From an uncultured Bacteroidales bacterium (GTDB lineage Bacteria; Bacteroidota; Bacteroidia; Bacteroidales; UBA4417): 34,970 nt of DNA. Below the pieces are notes generated by a model that saw only the letters and a program-made list of their open reading frames with translations, was not told where the DNA came from and ran no database searches. This document shows positions 1-8,825 of the stretch, piece by piece; the first letter of the stretch is position 1; the number at the start of each line of letters is the position of its first letter. The stretch covers positions 1 to 34,970 of the forward strand of contig CAIWMA010000190.1 of the NCBI GenBank assembly GCA_903913645.1. The letters run 5' to 3'. Position numbers and translations under genes: made by a program.

Positions 1-1
1 A

Positions 2-1384
2 CGATCTGAGTTCACCGATGATGAATTCAGGAATGCAATGAAATCAGCAATCAATGAATTTAAGGAGATCGATAATACAGCGAAAATTGATGATTTTGTT
101 ACTAAAATATATTACGAGCCAATAAAGTTTGATGAGGCTTCAACATATCTCTTGCTTAAGAAGCGTATCGAACTGTTAAGGAAAGAAGGAAATATCTGTG
201 GGAATACCATATTTTATTTGTCAACTCCGCCAAGTCTGTATGGAATTATTCCCTGCCACCTGGCCTCTGTTGGTTTAAATAAACAGGATGATGGCTGGAA
301 GCGTGTGATTATTGAGAAGCCTTTCGGATATGACCTGGAATCGGCAACTAAGCTGAAAGATCAGTTGCTGGAGCACTGGGCAGAAGAGCAGCTATTCAGG
401 ATTGATCATTATTTGGGTAAGGAAACTGTTCAGAATCTTTTAGTTACCCGTTTTTCGAACGGTATTTTCGAGCCTTTGTGGAATCGTAACTACGTTCATC
501 ATGTTGAAATTACCTCTGCCGAAAGTTTGGGTGTTGAGAAACGTGGCGGTTATTACGAAACTTCCGGCGCCCTGCGCGATATGATTCAAAATCACCTGCT
601 CCAGGTAGCAGCTTTTACAGCCATGGAATCACCTTCGTCGCTCGAACCCATGGCAATCAGAAATGAAATATTGAAAGTACTGCAATCCTTACGGCCGATT
701 AGAAAAGAAGATGTTAAAACACATGCAATACGTGGTCAGTACCTGGCGTCGCATATTAAAAATGAGGCAATCCCAGGGTATCGCGAGGAAGCAGGCGTTG
801 ATCCTAATTCAATGACTGAAACTTTTGCCGCATTAAAATTCTATATCGATAACTGGCGTTGGGGAGGTGTTCCATTTTATATCCGCACAGGAAAACGACT
901 TCCTACCAGGGTTACTGAAGTAGTAATACATTTTAAGGCAACACCGCATTTCCTTTTTTCACGCGGAACAGGGCATAATACAACTAATCAATTGGTGATC
1001 CGGATTCAGCCTGACGAAGGAATTTTATTGAAATTTGGAATGAAAATACCAGGTGCAGGATTTGAAGTTCAGAATGTGAATATGGATTTTCATTATTCCG
1101 ATCTGTCACATCAGCGTATTCCATCGGCTTACGAACGGCTGCTTTTCGATTCCATAAAAGGCGACTCTACTTTGTTTGCACGTACCGAAGAAGTTATCGA
1201 AGCCTGGAAATTCCTGACTCCTGTTCTTGAAGAATGGAAAAATGACAAGGAAATACCTCTTTATGGTTATCCTGCCGGCAGTTGGGGTCCTGAAAAAGCG
1301 GATGATCTGATTGAAGACAAGGAAATTACCTGGCGTTATCCTTGTAAAAACCTATCGGATGATGGAATTTATTGCGAACTGTAG
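2..1384 (+). CDS. zwf: Glucose-6-phosphate 1-dehydrogenase, 5'-truncated by window edge
   Basis: It oxidises glucose-6-phosphate to 6-phosphogluconolactone with NADP+, the entry step of the oxidative pentose phosphate pathway, in the cytoplasm. The active-site signature RIDHYLGKE is at bases 398-424, preceded by EKPFGYDL, and the C-terminal domain is complete. The reading frame is open from base 2. The residues before the first in-frame ATG (base 38) read SEFTDDEFRNAM, which fits the segment that normally follows the nucleotide-binding start of this family. The ATG at 38 is therefore internal, and the N-terminal part with the GxxGDL NADP-binding loop lies left of the window. pgl follows two bases after the stop, so the two genes are surely co-transcribed. 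The identity is certain; the true start cannot be seen. Confidence 0.96.
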   Translation, partial: RSEFTDDEFRNAMKSAINEFKEIDNTAKIDDFVTKIYYEPIKFDEASTYLLLKKRIELLRKEGNICGNTIFYLSTPPSLYGIIPCHLASVGLNKQDDGWKRVIIEKPFGYDLESATKLKDQLLEHWAEEQLFRIDHYLGKETVQNLLVTRFSNGIFEPLWNRNYVHHVEITSAESLGVEKRGGYYETSGALRDMIQNHLLQVAAFTAMESPSSLEPMAIRNEILKVLQSLRPIRKEDVKTHAIRGQYLASHIKNEAIPGYREEAGVDPNSMTETFAALKFYIDNWRWGGVPFYIRTGKRLPTRVTEVVIHFKATPHFLFSRGTGHNTTNQLVIRIQPDEGILLKFGMKIPGAGFEVQNVNMDFHYSDLSHQRIPSAYERLLFDSIKGDSTLFARTEEVIEAWKFLTPVLEEWKNDKEIPLYGYPAGSWGPEKADDLIEDKEITWRYPCKNLSDDGIYCEL

Positions 1385-1386
1385 AA

Positions 1387-2130
1387 ATGGAAAATTCAAT
1401 TAAAATATTTAGTACTGTTGATGAACTTTCGCATTTCTTTGCTGAATTGATTGTGACTGGTATACAGCAAACTCCTCCTGGGAACCATTATTCGATTGCA
1501 CTTTCCGGTGGATCAACTCCGCGAAAAGTATTTGAATATCTAGCTGTCCATTGCAAAACGCAGATCGAATGGGAGAAAGTTTTTGTTTTTTGGAGTGATG
1601 AGCGCTGTGTTGATCTCCAAAGTGATGAAAGCAATTACAGGATGGCAAAAGAAAGTTTGCTGGATATGGTTTCTATTCCTTCAGATAATATTTTCAGAAT
1701 ATTTGGCGAATCTGATCCTGATTTAGAGGCTGATCGTTATTCGGAAATTATCAGAAGTCATGTATCTTCGCAACATACCTTTCCTCAGTTTGATTTAATG
1801 ATGCTTGGGCTGGGAGATGATGGGCATACGGTTTCCATTTTTCCGGGAAGTCTGCAGCTTTTTCACAGCAATAAACTCTGTGAGGTTGCCGTAAATCCTT
1901 ATTCCAGGCAAAAAAGAATTACAGTTACGGGGCAGATTATAAATCATGCAAAAACTGTAGTCTTCCTGGTTACAGGAGCATCGAAAGCGGAGATGGTTGC
2001 CCGGATCACCGAAAAAAAAGATGGCTGGGGAAAACTCCCGGCTGCTTTGGTGAGACCCGCAGAAGGTCAATTAATCTGGTTGCTTGATGAACTGGCTGCC
2101 AGTAAGTTAGATTCAATAATTCAGGCATAA
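1387..2130 (+). CDS. pgl: 6-phosphogluconolactonase
   Basis: It hydrolyses 6-phosphogluconolactone to 6-phosphogluconate, directly after the Zwf reaction. The family signatures are present: a phosphate-binding SGGSTPRKVFE near the N-terminus, WSDERCV, and GLGDDGHTVSIFPGS in the middle. The 247-residue length is normal for the NagB/Pgl-type enzyme. An upstream TTG at 1372 is in frame but overlaps zwf. The ATG at 1387, two bases after the zwf stop, gives the usual N-terminus and is preferred. The zwf-pgl pair is a common operon; a gnd gene may lie before zwf but is outside the window. Confidence 0.94.
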   Translation: MENSIKIFSTVDELSHFFAELIVTGIQQTPPGNHYSIALSGGSTPRKVFEYLAVHCKTQIEWEKVFVFWSDERCVDLQSDESNYRMAKESLLDMVSIPSDNIFRIFGESDPDLEADRYSEIIRSHVSSQHTFPQFDLMMLGLGDDGHTVSIFPGSLQLFHSNKLCEVAVNPYSRQKRITVTGQIINHAKTVVFLVTGASKAEMVARITEKKDGWGKLPAALVRPAEGQLIWLLDELAASKLDSIIQA

Positions 2131-2646
2131 ATAGCAGCATTAGGATTTATAAATTGGCATGGGAATTTGATTTGTTAAGACATCCGGCTTAAAACATTCA
2201 TCATTTTTGTTAGCTGTGAACTATAATTTCTTTTTAAAATTTGTATTGCATTCTAAAAGGGATCAGAAGAACTAATCCATAAACACTCCCAATATATTTC
2301 CAGTATACATATGAATTTATAAAATTGGTGTTTACCAAACAACGTTTTTATTTTATAGATATCTTATTTTCTTTATAGGTAGTACTATCTTTTTAGTACA
2401 CCTAAAGTACAAAACCCGTGCGCTGGTTAAAGTGTGAATCATGTAACTTATCTCCAAAGTTGTGTAATGCTATTCTTTCCTAATATATACACCTTTGTAA
2501 CTGTTTTGTTTATAATACATTACTTAAGCAAAAATGATTAATTATTCCCTCACAAAAGTTATGCTGAACACTACTTTTAGCTAGGCTATAATTCAATTAG
2601 CGGGTAACTCTAAAAGCATATTCATTCACATTTTAATAACTCAGCC
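2131..2646. other. Gene-free AT-rich gap after pgl
   Basis: No ORF here has recognisable protein character, and I see no tRNA fold or strong terminator. It is AT-rich with several homopolymer runs. A short GTACT/AGTAC inverted repeat lies at about 2382-2399, and a near-consensus -7 element (CACCTTTG) lies near 2486-2493. The promoter for the downstream envelope genes is probably in this gap, but no copy matches TAnnTTTG well. Confidence 0.5.
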
Positions 2647-2856
2647 ATGAAAACTAAAGGTATTGTTCTCCTTTTAATAGGATTAGTGATGACCATTTTT
2701 ACCGCATTCAACTTTTTTACCAAAGAAAAAGTTGTAGATCTGGGTGCTGTCGAAATATCCAGAAATAAGCCCCATAACGTAAGTTGGTCACCGGTTATAG
2801 GGCTGGTAGTAATGGGAATTGGAGGAGTAGCTTTCTGGCAAGGATCTAAAAAGTAA
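2647..2856 (+). CDS. Small two-helix membrane protein
   Basis: This 69-residue protein has two hydrophobic helices (about residues 5-24 and 47-64) joined by a polar loop containing VVDLGAVEISRNK, and a lysine-rich C-terminus. Short Bacteroidota membrane proteins with a similar KVVDLG...WSPxxG layout exist, but I know no function for them. The ATG follows an AT-rich leader without a clear Shine-Dalgarno sequence, usual in this phylum. A PAP2 gene starts 41 bases downstream on the same strand, so they may be co-transcribed. It is probably real because the helix-loop-helix pattern and charge distribution are protein-like. Confidence 0.7.
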   Translation: MKTKGIVLLLIGLVMTIFTAFNFFTKEKVVDLGAVEISRNKPHNVSWSPVIGLVVMGIGGVAFWQGSKK

Positions 2857-2897
2857 TGAGCCATTCTTAGCTTTAAATCAACCCTTAATTCTCTTCA

Positions 2898-3806
2898 ATG
2901 AAACAGCTCAACCCTCAATTCAATATAAAAGCATTTCTTTTTTTAGCAGTCATACTGATAAATGTTAATGGATTCTGTATTGAACCGGATACTCTGAATG
3001 ACAACAATAATGTTAAAGTGGTAACATCAGAAATTCATCCTGCTAAGGATGATGTATACCATGTTAATTATCCGGTGACAGGTTCATTAATTGGTGTTGG
3101 GATGGTGAGCGATTACTTTGCAATACCGCGGATTAAAAGCAAGGATGATCTTACCGATGCTGAGCTGAACAACCTCAACACCGGAATTATCAACTCAGTT
3201 GATCAATGGGGTTTACGTCAGGATGCATCGCAAAGGGTGAAAATAGCACATATTTCTGATTATTATATGTCAGCGGTATTTCTTCTGCCTGGATTGCTGG
3301 TACTTAATAAAAAAATAAGCAAAGAGTGGGGTGATTTGCTGATGATGTATGTTGAAGGGCAAATCATAACTTTTACTTTCTACAATTACAGCTGGCTGGG
3401 GCCTACATTCAATAATAAATATCGTCCCTTGACTTATTATACTGAACTGTCGCTTGGCGAACGAAAGAATGGGAACAACCGCAATTCATTTTACAGCGGT
3501 CATTCGGCTTCGGTTGCATATACTACATTCTTCATGGCAAAGGTTTACTGTGATTATCATCCGGATTTAAACATCGGAAAGAGAATACTTGTTTATTCCG
3601 CGGCATTTGTGCCGGCAGCTTTGGAAGGCTATTTACGGGTACGATCGCTGGCACATTTCCCTTCTGACTCTATGGTAGGACTGACTTTGGGTGCTGCAAT
3701 CGGCATTATTTTGCCGGAACTTCATAAAAAACGTATTAAAAACCTTTCAGTTGGAATGTTTAATGTTCCTGGTGGAATAGGATTAAGCACCTGCTTGAAA
3801 ATATAG
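2898..3806 (+). CDS. PAP2-family phosphatase, atypical first motif
   Basis: This is a membrane-associated acid phosphatase of the PAP2 family, which removes phosphate from lipid phosphates, lipid A or undecaprenyl pyrophosphate on the periplasmic side. The N-terminus is a signal peptide or signal anchor (about residues 10-27). Motif 2 reads YSGHSAS with His202. Motif 3 is Arg247-x5-His253-x3-Asp257. Motif 1 keeps Arg176-Pro177, but the position of the usual lysine (KxxxxxxRP) is occupied by proline, and the canonical PSGH is YSGH. The catalytic His/Arg/Asp set is intact, so activity is plausible with unusual phosphate binding. It precedes a DUF3943 gene and a second, canonical PAP2 gene. The substrate cannot be told from sequence. 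Confidence 0.88.
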   Translation: MKQLNPQFNIKAFLFLAVILINVNGFCIEPDTLNDNNNVKVVTSEIHPAKDDVYHVNYPVTGSLIGVGMVSDYFAIPRIKSKDDLTDAELNNLNTGIINSVDQWGLRQDASQRVKIAHISDYYMSAVFLLPGLLVLNKKISKEWGDLLMMYVEGQIITFTFYNYSWLGPTFNNKYRPLTYYTELSLGERKNGNNRNSFYSGHSASVAYTTFFMAKVYCDYHPDLNIGKRILVYSAAFVPAALEGYLRVRSLAHFPSDSMVGLTLGAAIGIILPELHKKRIKNLSVGMFNVPGGIGLSTCLKI

Positions 3807-3876
3807 TGATATTTATTTAAGAATTATAATACGGCGGAACAAGGCTTAACAACAATAACAACCAGGAAACTACTTT

Positions 3877-5436
3877 ATGAAAACTTTTTGTGTCATATCT
3901 CTCTTAATCTTTTCTGCATTCTGGCTACAGGCACAAAATGTTGTTAATCATGATACTATAATTCCTGCTAAAGGAAATGTGAAAGGACAACTCAAAGAAA
4001 TTAAAAAAGAGAAAGTAGTTAACCATTCTGATTCTAAAGGGAGTCAACCCACGGTTGCACTTGTCGACACAACAGTGCAAAACAAATATGCAGACTTGCT
4101 TAACGATGATACTGCGTATAATAAACGATACCCTTTGTGGATACCAGCAGTTGAGACGTTTGGATTTAATGCACTGATATTTTCCATTGACCGGTATGTG
4201 CTGAAGTATGATTTTGCGACCGAGGTTGGATTTAATTCATGGAAACACAATATAAAAACCGGATGGGAATGGGATACAGACAGGTTTGGTATAAATTTCA
4301 TCGGGCATCCATATTCCGGGAATTTATCTTTTAATACAGCCCGTTCGACAGGATATAACTTTTGGCAATCAATTCCTTTTGCTGTTGGGGGTAGTTTAAT
4401 GTGGGAATACTTCGGCGAAAACACACTTCCTTCTTATAACGACATCATTAACACTCCTGTCAGCGGAATTTTCCTGGGTGAAATTTCCTATCGGATAAGT
4501 TCAAATATTCTCGACGACCGCACCAGAGGAGTGGAACGTGTAATGCGTGAAATTGCCGCTGGTATCATTGATCCTGTCAGAGGAATAAACAGGCTGATGC
4601 AAGGTAAAAGTTTCAGGAAAACAAACATAGAAGTTTATCAGAAAGAACCTCTGAACATAACCCTGTATGGAGGAGCTCAGAAGTTGAACAAAGACCCTGA
4701 AGACGTTTCTAACACATCCAAATACAATGGAATTCTTAACCTTCAGCTCGATTATGGAAATCCCTTTGAAAACAGGAAACGGAAACCTTATGATTTTTTC
4801 AAACTCAGGATTGACTTAAATTATGGAGCAGGCCGAAAAATTCTTGACAACGTGAGAGGATATGGAATTCTGTATGGTAAAAATTATCAGTCGGATTCAG
4901 GAAACAAAGCCACGTTGTTTGGTGTTTATCAATATTATGATTACTGGGATAATAAAGATTTTGAACTTGGTGCTATAGGTTTTGGTGCCGGAATTATCAA
5001 TAAGTTGCCGGTTGAAAAGACTTCAAAATCAAATCTGTATACATCCCTGCATTTGGCAGTCATTCCTTTTTCAGGAGTAAGCACTCGTTTTGGGCCGGAT
5101 ACTTCACAATACAGGGACTATAATTTTGGTTCCGGACTGGAAGGTAAGTTTGAAAGTACCATTAATGCCGGGAAACGAGCAACCGCTACGCTTACAGCTT
5201 ATTATTACTGGATTCATAGCTTTGTTGGGTTAAAGGAAGATAATTTTATTACCATTATAAAACCACGGGTAACGGTTAGTGTTTATAAGAATCTGGCAGT
5301 CGGAATTGAGCCCGCATTTTATTACAATGATGTACATTCGCCAAATGCGCCAGTTGTTCATCTTGCACGAACTGAGTTGAAAGCTTTCATTATGCTTTAC
5401 CTTGAAGATACACAGAGGCGTGGACATTACAATTAA
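3877..5436 (+). CDS. DUF3943 outer-membrane protein
   Basis: This 519-residue secreted protein has a clear signal peptide (residues 1-19, ending LQAQ) and then a polar linker. The DUF3943-like domain covers about residues 70-245, with IGHPYSG, a WEYFGE segment and an EISYRIS stretch. The C-terminal half is rich in alternating aromatic and polar residues, as in an outer-membrane beta barrel. The function of DUF3943 is not known to me. Its place between two PAP2 phosphatases suggests a shared task on envelope lipids. The linker after the signal peptide (HDTI...KG...KEK) resembles that of the downstream PAP2 protein. The gap to that gene is only 47 bases, so an operon is likely. Confidence 0.85.
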   Translation: MKTFCVISLLIFSAFWLQAQNVVNHDTIIPAKGNVKGQLKEIKKEKVVNHSDSKGSQPTVALVDTTVQNKYADLLNDDTAYNKRYPLWIPAVETFGFNALIFSIDRYVLKYDFATEVGFNSWKHNIKTGWEWDTDRFGINFIGHPYSGNLSFNTARSTGYNFWQSIPFAVGGSLMWEYFGENTLPSYNDIINTPVSGIFLGEISYRISSNILDDRTRGVERVMREIAAGIIDPVRGINRLMQGKSFRKTNIEVYQKEPLNITLYGGAQKLNKDPEDVSNTSKYNGILNLQLDYGNPFENRKRKPYDFFKLRIDLNYGAGRKILDNVRGYGILYGKNYQSDSGNKATLFGVYQYYDYWDNKDFELGAIGFGAGIINKLPVEKTSKSNLYTSLHLAVIPFSGVSTRFGPDTSQYRDYNFGSGLEGKFESTINAGKRATATLTAYYYWIHSFVGLKEDNFITIIKPRVTVSVYKNLAVGIEPAFYYNDVHSPNAPVVHLARTELKAFIMLYLEDTQRRGHYN

Positions 5437-5483
5437 AATGAACATTGAAAACAATAAAGAGTAGTAAAATCCGTAATTAACAT

Positions 5484-6395
5484 ATGTTAAACAGACTCCT
5501 TTTTACATTCCTGTTAATACTTACCTTTCAATCATCAATAATCGCACAGGAAGCGAAGCATGATACGATTGCAGGCACGAAGGGGAAGTTGGATGTCGCT
5601 CCTGAAACCAGGAAGGAAAAACAACAGGAGAAGAAATTATATAGCATTTCTCAATTCACTCGTGAATCAGTTCTATTTGTAAAACAACCCTTAAGATGGA
5701 AAGGAAAGGATTGGCTTACTGTAGGTGGTTTAGCCACTGGCACAGCATTACTAACTCTTGCTGATCAACCCTTACGTGATGCAACACAAGGAGATCAAAA
5801 TTATTATTACAGTGTCCCGGTTGTTGCCGGAAGAGTTTATGGCGAATGGTATTCAATTGTTGCCGTGGCCGGATCTTTTGGTGCGTATGGAATGATAGCT
5901 CGCGATACATCAGCAAAGAAAATAGCTATTGAGTTGTTCCAGGCCGGGCTTTATGCCGAAGTAGTTACCGGAATATTAAAAACTGTAGTTGGTAGGGCAA
6001 GGCCATACATGAACGAAGGTCCATCATCATTTCATCCTTTTTCTGTCTTGAACGAAGACTACAATTCATTTCCAAGCGGTCATTCAACAAGCGCTTTTGC
6101 CCTTTCTACAGTTCTCTCGCGTCATGCGCATTCAACAGCTCTGAAAATAATCGCTTATACTCCTGCCGCTTTAACATTGTTCTCCCGCATCTACCAGGAT
6201 AAGCATTGGGTATCAGATGAACTTTTGGGAGCAGCCATTGGTTATTTCGTGGGCAATTGGGTGGTCGATCTCCATGAATCTAAAAGGCATAAGATTAATG
6301 TTGAAGTTACATCCATTTATCCTCCTGCTGTCAGTATAGATCTTGATAGTTTCTTCCCGAACCGGAATACAATTATTGCCTCAGTCAGCAAATAA
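5484..6395 (+). CDS. PAP2-family phosphatase, canonical motifs
   Basis: This periplasmic-facing PAP2 phosphatase has a complete catalytic triad. Motif 1 is Lys166-x6-Arg173-Pro174 (KTVVGRARP). Motif 2 is PSGH with His200. Motif 3 is SerArg (234-235)-x5-His241-x3-Asp245. A signal peptide ends at AQ (residues 21-22), followed by a charged Lys/Glu-rich linker and several hydrophobic helices. Family substrates include undecaprenyl pyrophosphate, phosphatidylglycerophosphate and lipid A phosphates; none can be chosen here. It closes the plus-strand island and faces the MOSC-MogA gene across a 31-base gap with no obvious terminator hairpin. Confidence 0.93.
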   Translation: MLNRLLFTFLLILTFQSSIIAQEAKHDTIAGTKGKLDVAPETRKEKQQEKKLYSISQFTRESVLFVKQPLRWKGKDWLTVGGLATGTALLTLADQPLRDATQGDQNYYYSVPVVAGRVYGEWYSIVAVAGSFGAYGMIARDTSAKKIAIELFQAGLYAEVVTGILKTVVGRARPYMNEGPSSFHPFSVLNEDYNSFPSGHSTSAFALSTVLSRHAHSTALKIIAYTPAALTLFSRIYQDKHWVSDELLGAAIGYFVGNWVVDLHESKRHKINVEVTSIYPPAVSIDLDSFFPNRNTIIASVSK

Positions 6396-6426
6396 AAAAA
6401 CCTTCGAAAATATTGACCCGCTAAGA

Positions 6427-7362
6427 TTAATGCGCATCCAGGTTATGCAGCATATAAATACTGTGCCTGAGAGTAGGTGTGATTTCTGTCATATATTCTT
6501 CAACGGCTTTTACACTTCCCGGTAACGTATAAACCAGCGTACTGCGCATAACTCCTGCAATGGCTCTTGATAAAAGTGCGTTTGGTTTCAGGCTGCCGTA
6601 TTTGAACCGGATCAGTTCCATAATTCCTGGAATTTCCTTGTCCAGGAAAGCTTTAACAACATCGGGTGTAATATCCCGTGGACCGATTCCGGTTCCTCCG
6701 GTTGTAATTACGATGTCAACCTGATCTTTACGGGCCTCTTCAAGTAATTTTTTTAATAGTTCTGCATCATCCGGAATAAGTTTGCGGTCGATGGCAAATT
6801 TCCAGCCTTCTGTTTCAAAGAAACCTGATAACATTTGCTCAATTTTTGGACTAGAGCGATCACTGTATTCACCGCGGCTGGCGCGGTCGCTAAGCGTGAT
6901 TATCAATACGTTGTAAACACGAGGCGAATAAATTACTGCATCGCCTGCTTTTACAATTCCGTTTTTAAGCACCCTTGCAAAAATGCCTTCTTTAGGCATC
7001 ACGCAATTTCCAACTTCTTTAAAAATAGCACAGGAAGTTCCGTGACATTCTTTGCCGATCTGGGTAATTTCAAGTTCTACATTTCCGATTGAAAGCCTGT
7101 CGAGCGGATGCGTATTTACCAGCTCCAAGCCTTTGGTGGTTATATTTTCAGCAAATTCGCCATAGTTTATTTTACGTCCTGCAGCATGCGTAAACCGTTG
7201 AACGCTTTCGTCAGCAAGCAGGCTAACCTGGCGGTGCCAATCGCCTGCATGTGCGTCCCCGGCAACTCCAAGTTCATTCAAATCGATTTTAGGAACAGGA
7301 ACTTTAATGGTGCCTTTTTTCTCACTTATATTTACGGAAACTACTGTTATCGGGCTCGACAT
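6427..7362 (-). CDS. MOSC domain-MogA/MoaB-type fusion protein
   Basis: This is a fusion of two molybdenum-cofactor domains. Residues 1 to about 147 are a MOSC domain, a module that handles sulfur or molybdopterin in Mo-enzyme maturation; it has GDAHAGDWHRQVSLL and cysteines at 106, 111 and 120. Residues about 150-311 are a MogA/MoaB-like molybdopterin adenylyltransferase domain, with SDRASRGEYSD, TTGGTGIGPRDITPD (220-234), a SerArg pair at 265-266 and LPGS. The second half would adenylylate molybdopterin before MoeA inserts molybdate. The gene is last in the minus-strand molybdenum series and lies 218 bases after the preceding membrane-protein gene. The fusion seems intact, with no frameshift. 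Domain identity is secure; the exact MOSC role is not. Confidence 0.9.
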   Translation of the reverse strand: MSSPITVVSVNISEKKGTIKVPVPKIDLNELGVAGDAHAGDWHRQVSLLADESVQRFTHAAGRKINYGEFAENITTKGLELVNTHPLDRLSIGNVELEITQIGKECHGTSCAIFKEVGNCVMPKEGIFARVLKNGIVKAGDAVIYSPRVYNVLIITLSDRASRGEYSDRSSPKIEQMLSGFFETEGWKFAIDRKLIPDDAELLKKLLEEARKDQVDIVITTGGTGIGPRDITPDVVKAFLDKEIPGIMELIRFKYGSLKPNALLSRAIAGVMRSTLVYTLPGSVKAVEEYMTEITPTLRHSIYMLHNLDAH

Positions 7363-7533
7363 TTGTTTTAGGTGGTTAGGGTTTTATTCATTCAATTGTT
7401 GGTGGAAGTGCTATTTTGAGGGTTTGAGCAACATGAATTGTAATTCAATGGTCATTCAGTTGTTGAGTGTTGAGTTAAGTCGTGGGATTGTGATAAAAGG
7501 CATGTCATTCGGTTGTCATTCAATTGCTGACTG

Positions 7534-7580
7534 GGTTTAGAGACTTAGGTTTTAGGACTTGGAATTTGAGACTTTTGTTC
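7534..7580 (-). repeat. Low-complexity TTAGG/CTAA-type intergenic tract
   Basis: The plus strand reads as degenerate repeats of TTAG-like words (gggtttag, cttaggttttagg). On the minus coding strand it is CCTAAAACCTAAG. It fills the gap just after the four-helix protein gene. It resembles other tracts in this window near 24562, 28920 and 34602. Confidence 0.5.
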
Positions 7581-8057
7581 TTAGTCTTCACTTTCTTTTT
7601 CCTTCTTATTTTGAATCACAAACTGCACGCCTTCAATAATATAGAATACAGATGATGCCAGCAAAGATAGCCCGAGAGATATAAAGAACGTCCCTTTATA
7701 AAGTTCAGGAATCACTTTCCAATGGCTGATCATAATTCCCATGGTTATCATAAACGACATTAGAATGTAGCCGCGCAAATCGAAAAAAGCAAACAAACAC
7801 GGTCTGTGTTGGGGCAGATTTTTAATTCGTGTAATATATCGCAGACTAACTTTTCGGAAAACAAGCATAAAAAAAGGAACAAAACCTGCCACACCTATCA
7901 GGTAATTTACAAAATGATGAAGGGCATGTCTCTCAATAAAGATAAAACCCATTTTCAGGATACGGTATGCAGCAAATCCCCAAAGGGCAGCCCCAAGAGC
8001 AATAAGTAAAGGTTTGGGAGCACCGGGTTTCAATATCTGAAAGATTTTAGTCGGCAT
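7581..8057 (-). CDS. Four-helix integral membrane protein, unknown function
   Basis: I do not recognise this 158-residue protein. It has about four hydrophobic segments (near residues 16-33, 48-68, 90-110 and 122-143), a basic loop between the second and third, and a charged, Lys/Glu-rich C-terminal tail. No catalytic motif is visible. It starts 26 bases after the prsW stop on the same strand, so the two are probably co-transcribed, and it could be a partner or substrate of that protease. That link is inference from spacing alone. Confidence 0.75.
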   Translation of the reverse strand: MPTKIFQILKPGAPKPLLIALGAALWGFAAYRILKMGFIFIERHALHHFVNYLIGVAGFVPFFMLVFRKVSLRYITRIKNLPQHRPCLFAFFDLRGYILMSFMITMGIMISHWKVIPELYKGTFFISLGLSLLASSVFYIIEGVQFVIQNKKEKESED

Positions 8058-8083
8058 AGATTCCGGAATTATTTGTTTCTTTT

Positions 8084-8806
8084 TTACGATTCTTCCTGTT
8101 CATATTTATTTTCCTGCTGATTAATAAAATTGATATTGGCAGGGTTAAAGATTGATTGTTCATTAAATTCTCTCATTCGGTTCAATCCAGAACGGTACAT
8201 GAAAACAAGGAATGGAATGAATGACAGCAACAATAGCGGATGCCCTGACATGATCATGAAATCATAAATTCCATGAAGTAGCCAGGGAACCATAAATGCC
8301 TTAACTAGCCATATCCCTTTTCCCTCAATATTGAAACGGGCAAGGCCAAGGTAGAACCCCATAACGATACCGAATATGGCATGCCCCGGAACAGCAGTCA
8401 AGGATCTTAACAAACCAACCTGCATGGAATTGCCTGAGAAAACATAAAAAAGGTTTTCGATAGCTGCAAATCCAAGAGCTACTGAAACAGCATAAACAAT
8501 TCCGTCAAATTTCTCGTTGAAGTTAGGGTTTCGCCAGATCAGGATAAAAACCGCAAAATATTTGAACGCTTCTTCGGTGGCTCCGGCAACAATAAAACCA
8601 TCGAAAGCAGCTTTAGGTAATTTGGCCAGGCCACTTCCATATCCCATGAGGTAGGTTTCAACTAAGCCCGCCGGGAAAATTATAACCGCGCCAAGCAGAA
8701 TTCCTTTCAATATCAGTTTAACAGGTTCTTTTTCATACTTGTCGCGGAAATACACATACATCATTATAATTATTGCGGGTGCAAGGGCCAGAAGTAACAG
8801 ATACAT
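8084..8806 (-). CDS. prsW: PrsW-family intramembrane metalloprotease
   Basis: This polytopic membrane protein of the PrsW/CPBP-like family cleaves membrane substrates such as anti-sigma factors. All signature motifs are present: EExxK (Glu78, Glu79, Lys82), FAAIEN with Glu117, PGH with His142, and LLHGIYD with His178. These conserved Glu and His residues would bind zinc. There are six or seven hydrophobic helices. No sigma/anti-sigma pair is nearby. It follows moaC by 46 bases, but a good -7 element (TATCTTTG) lies in that gap, so it may have its own promoter. Family assignment is firm; the substrate is unknown. Confidence 0.9.
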   Translation of the reverse strand: MYLLLLALAPAIIIMMYVYFRDKYEKEPVKLILKGILLGAVIIFPAGLVETYLMGYGSGLAKLPKAAFDGFIVAGATEEAFKYFAVFILIWRNPNFNEKFDGIVYAVSVALGFAAIENLFYVFSGNSMQVGLLRSLTAVPGHAIFGIVMGFYLGLARFNIEGKGIWLVKAFMVPWLLHGIYDFMIMSGHPLLLLSFIPFLVFMYRSGLNRMREFNEQSIFNPANINFINQQENKYEQEES

Positions 8807-8825
8807 GCTGAGTGATTTTTAATGT

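Noticed and set aside
38-1384. zwf starting at the ATG at 38
   Set aside because: The frame is open to the window edge and the upstream residues fit the family, so this ATG is internal.
2486-2493. CACCTTTG as a promoter for the envelope island
   Set aside because: It lacks the TA of TAnnTTTG and is about 150 bases from the first gene, so it is too weak to list as a feature.
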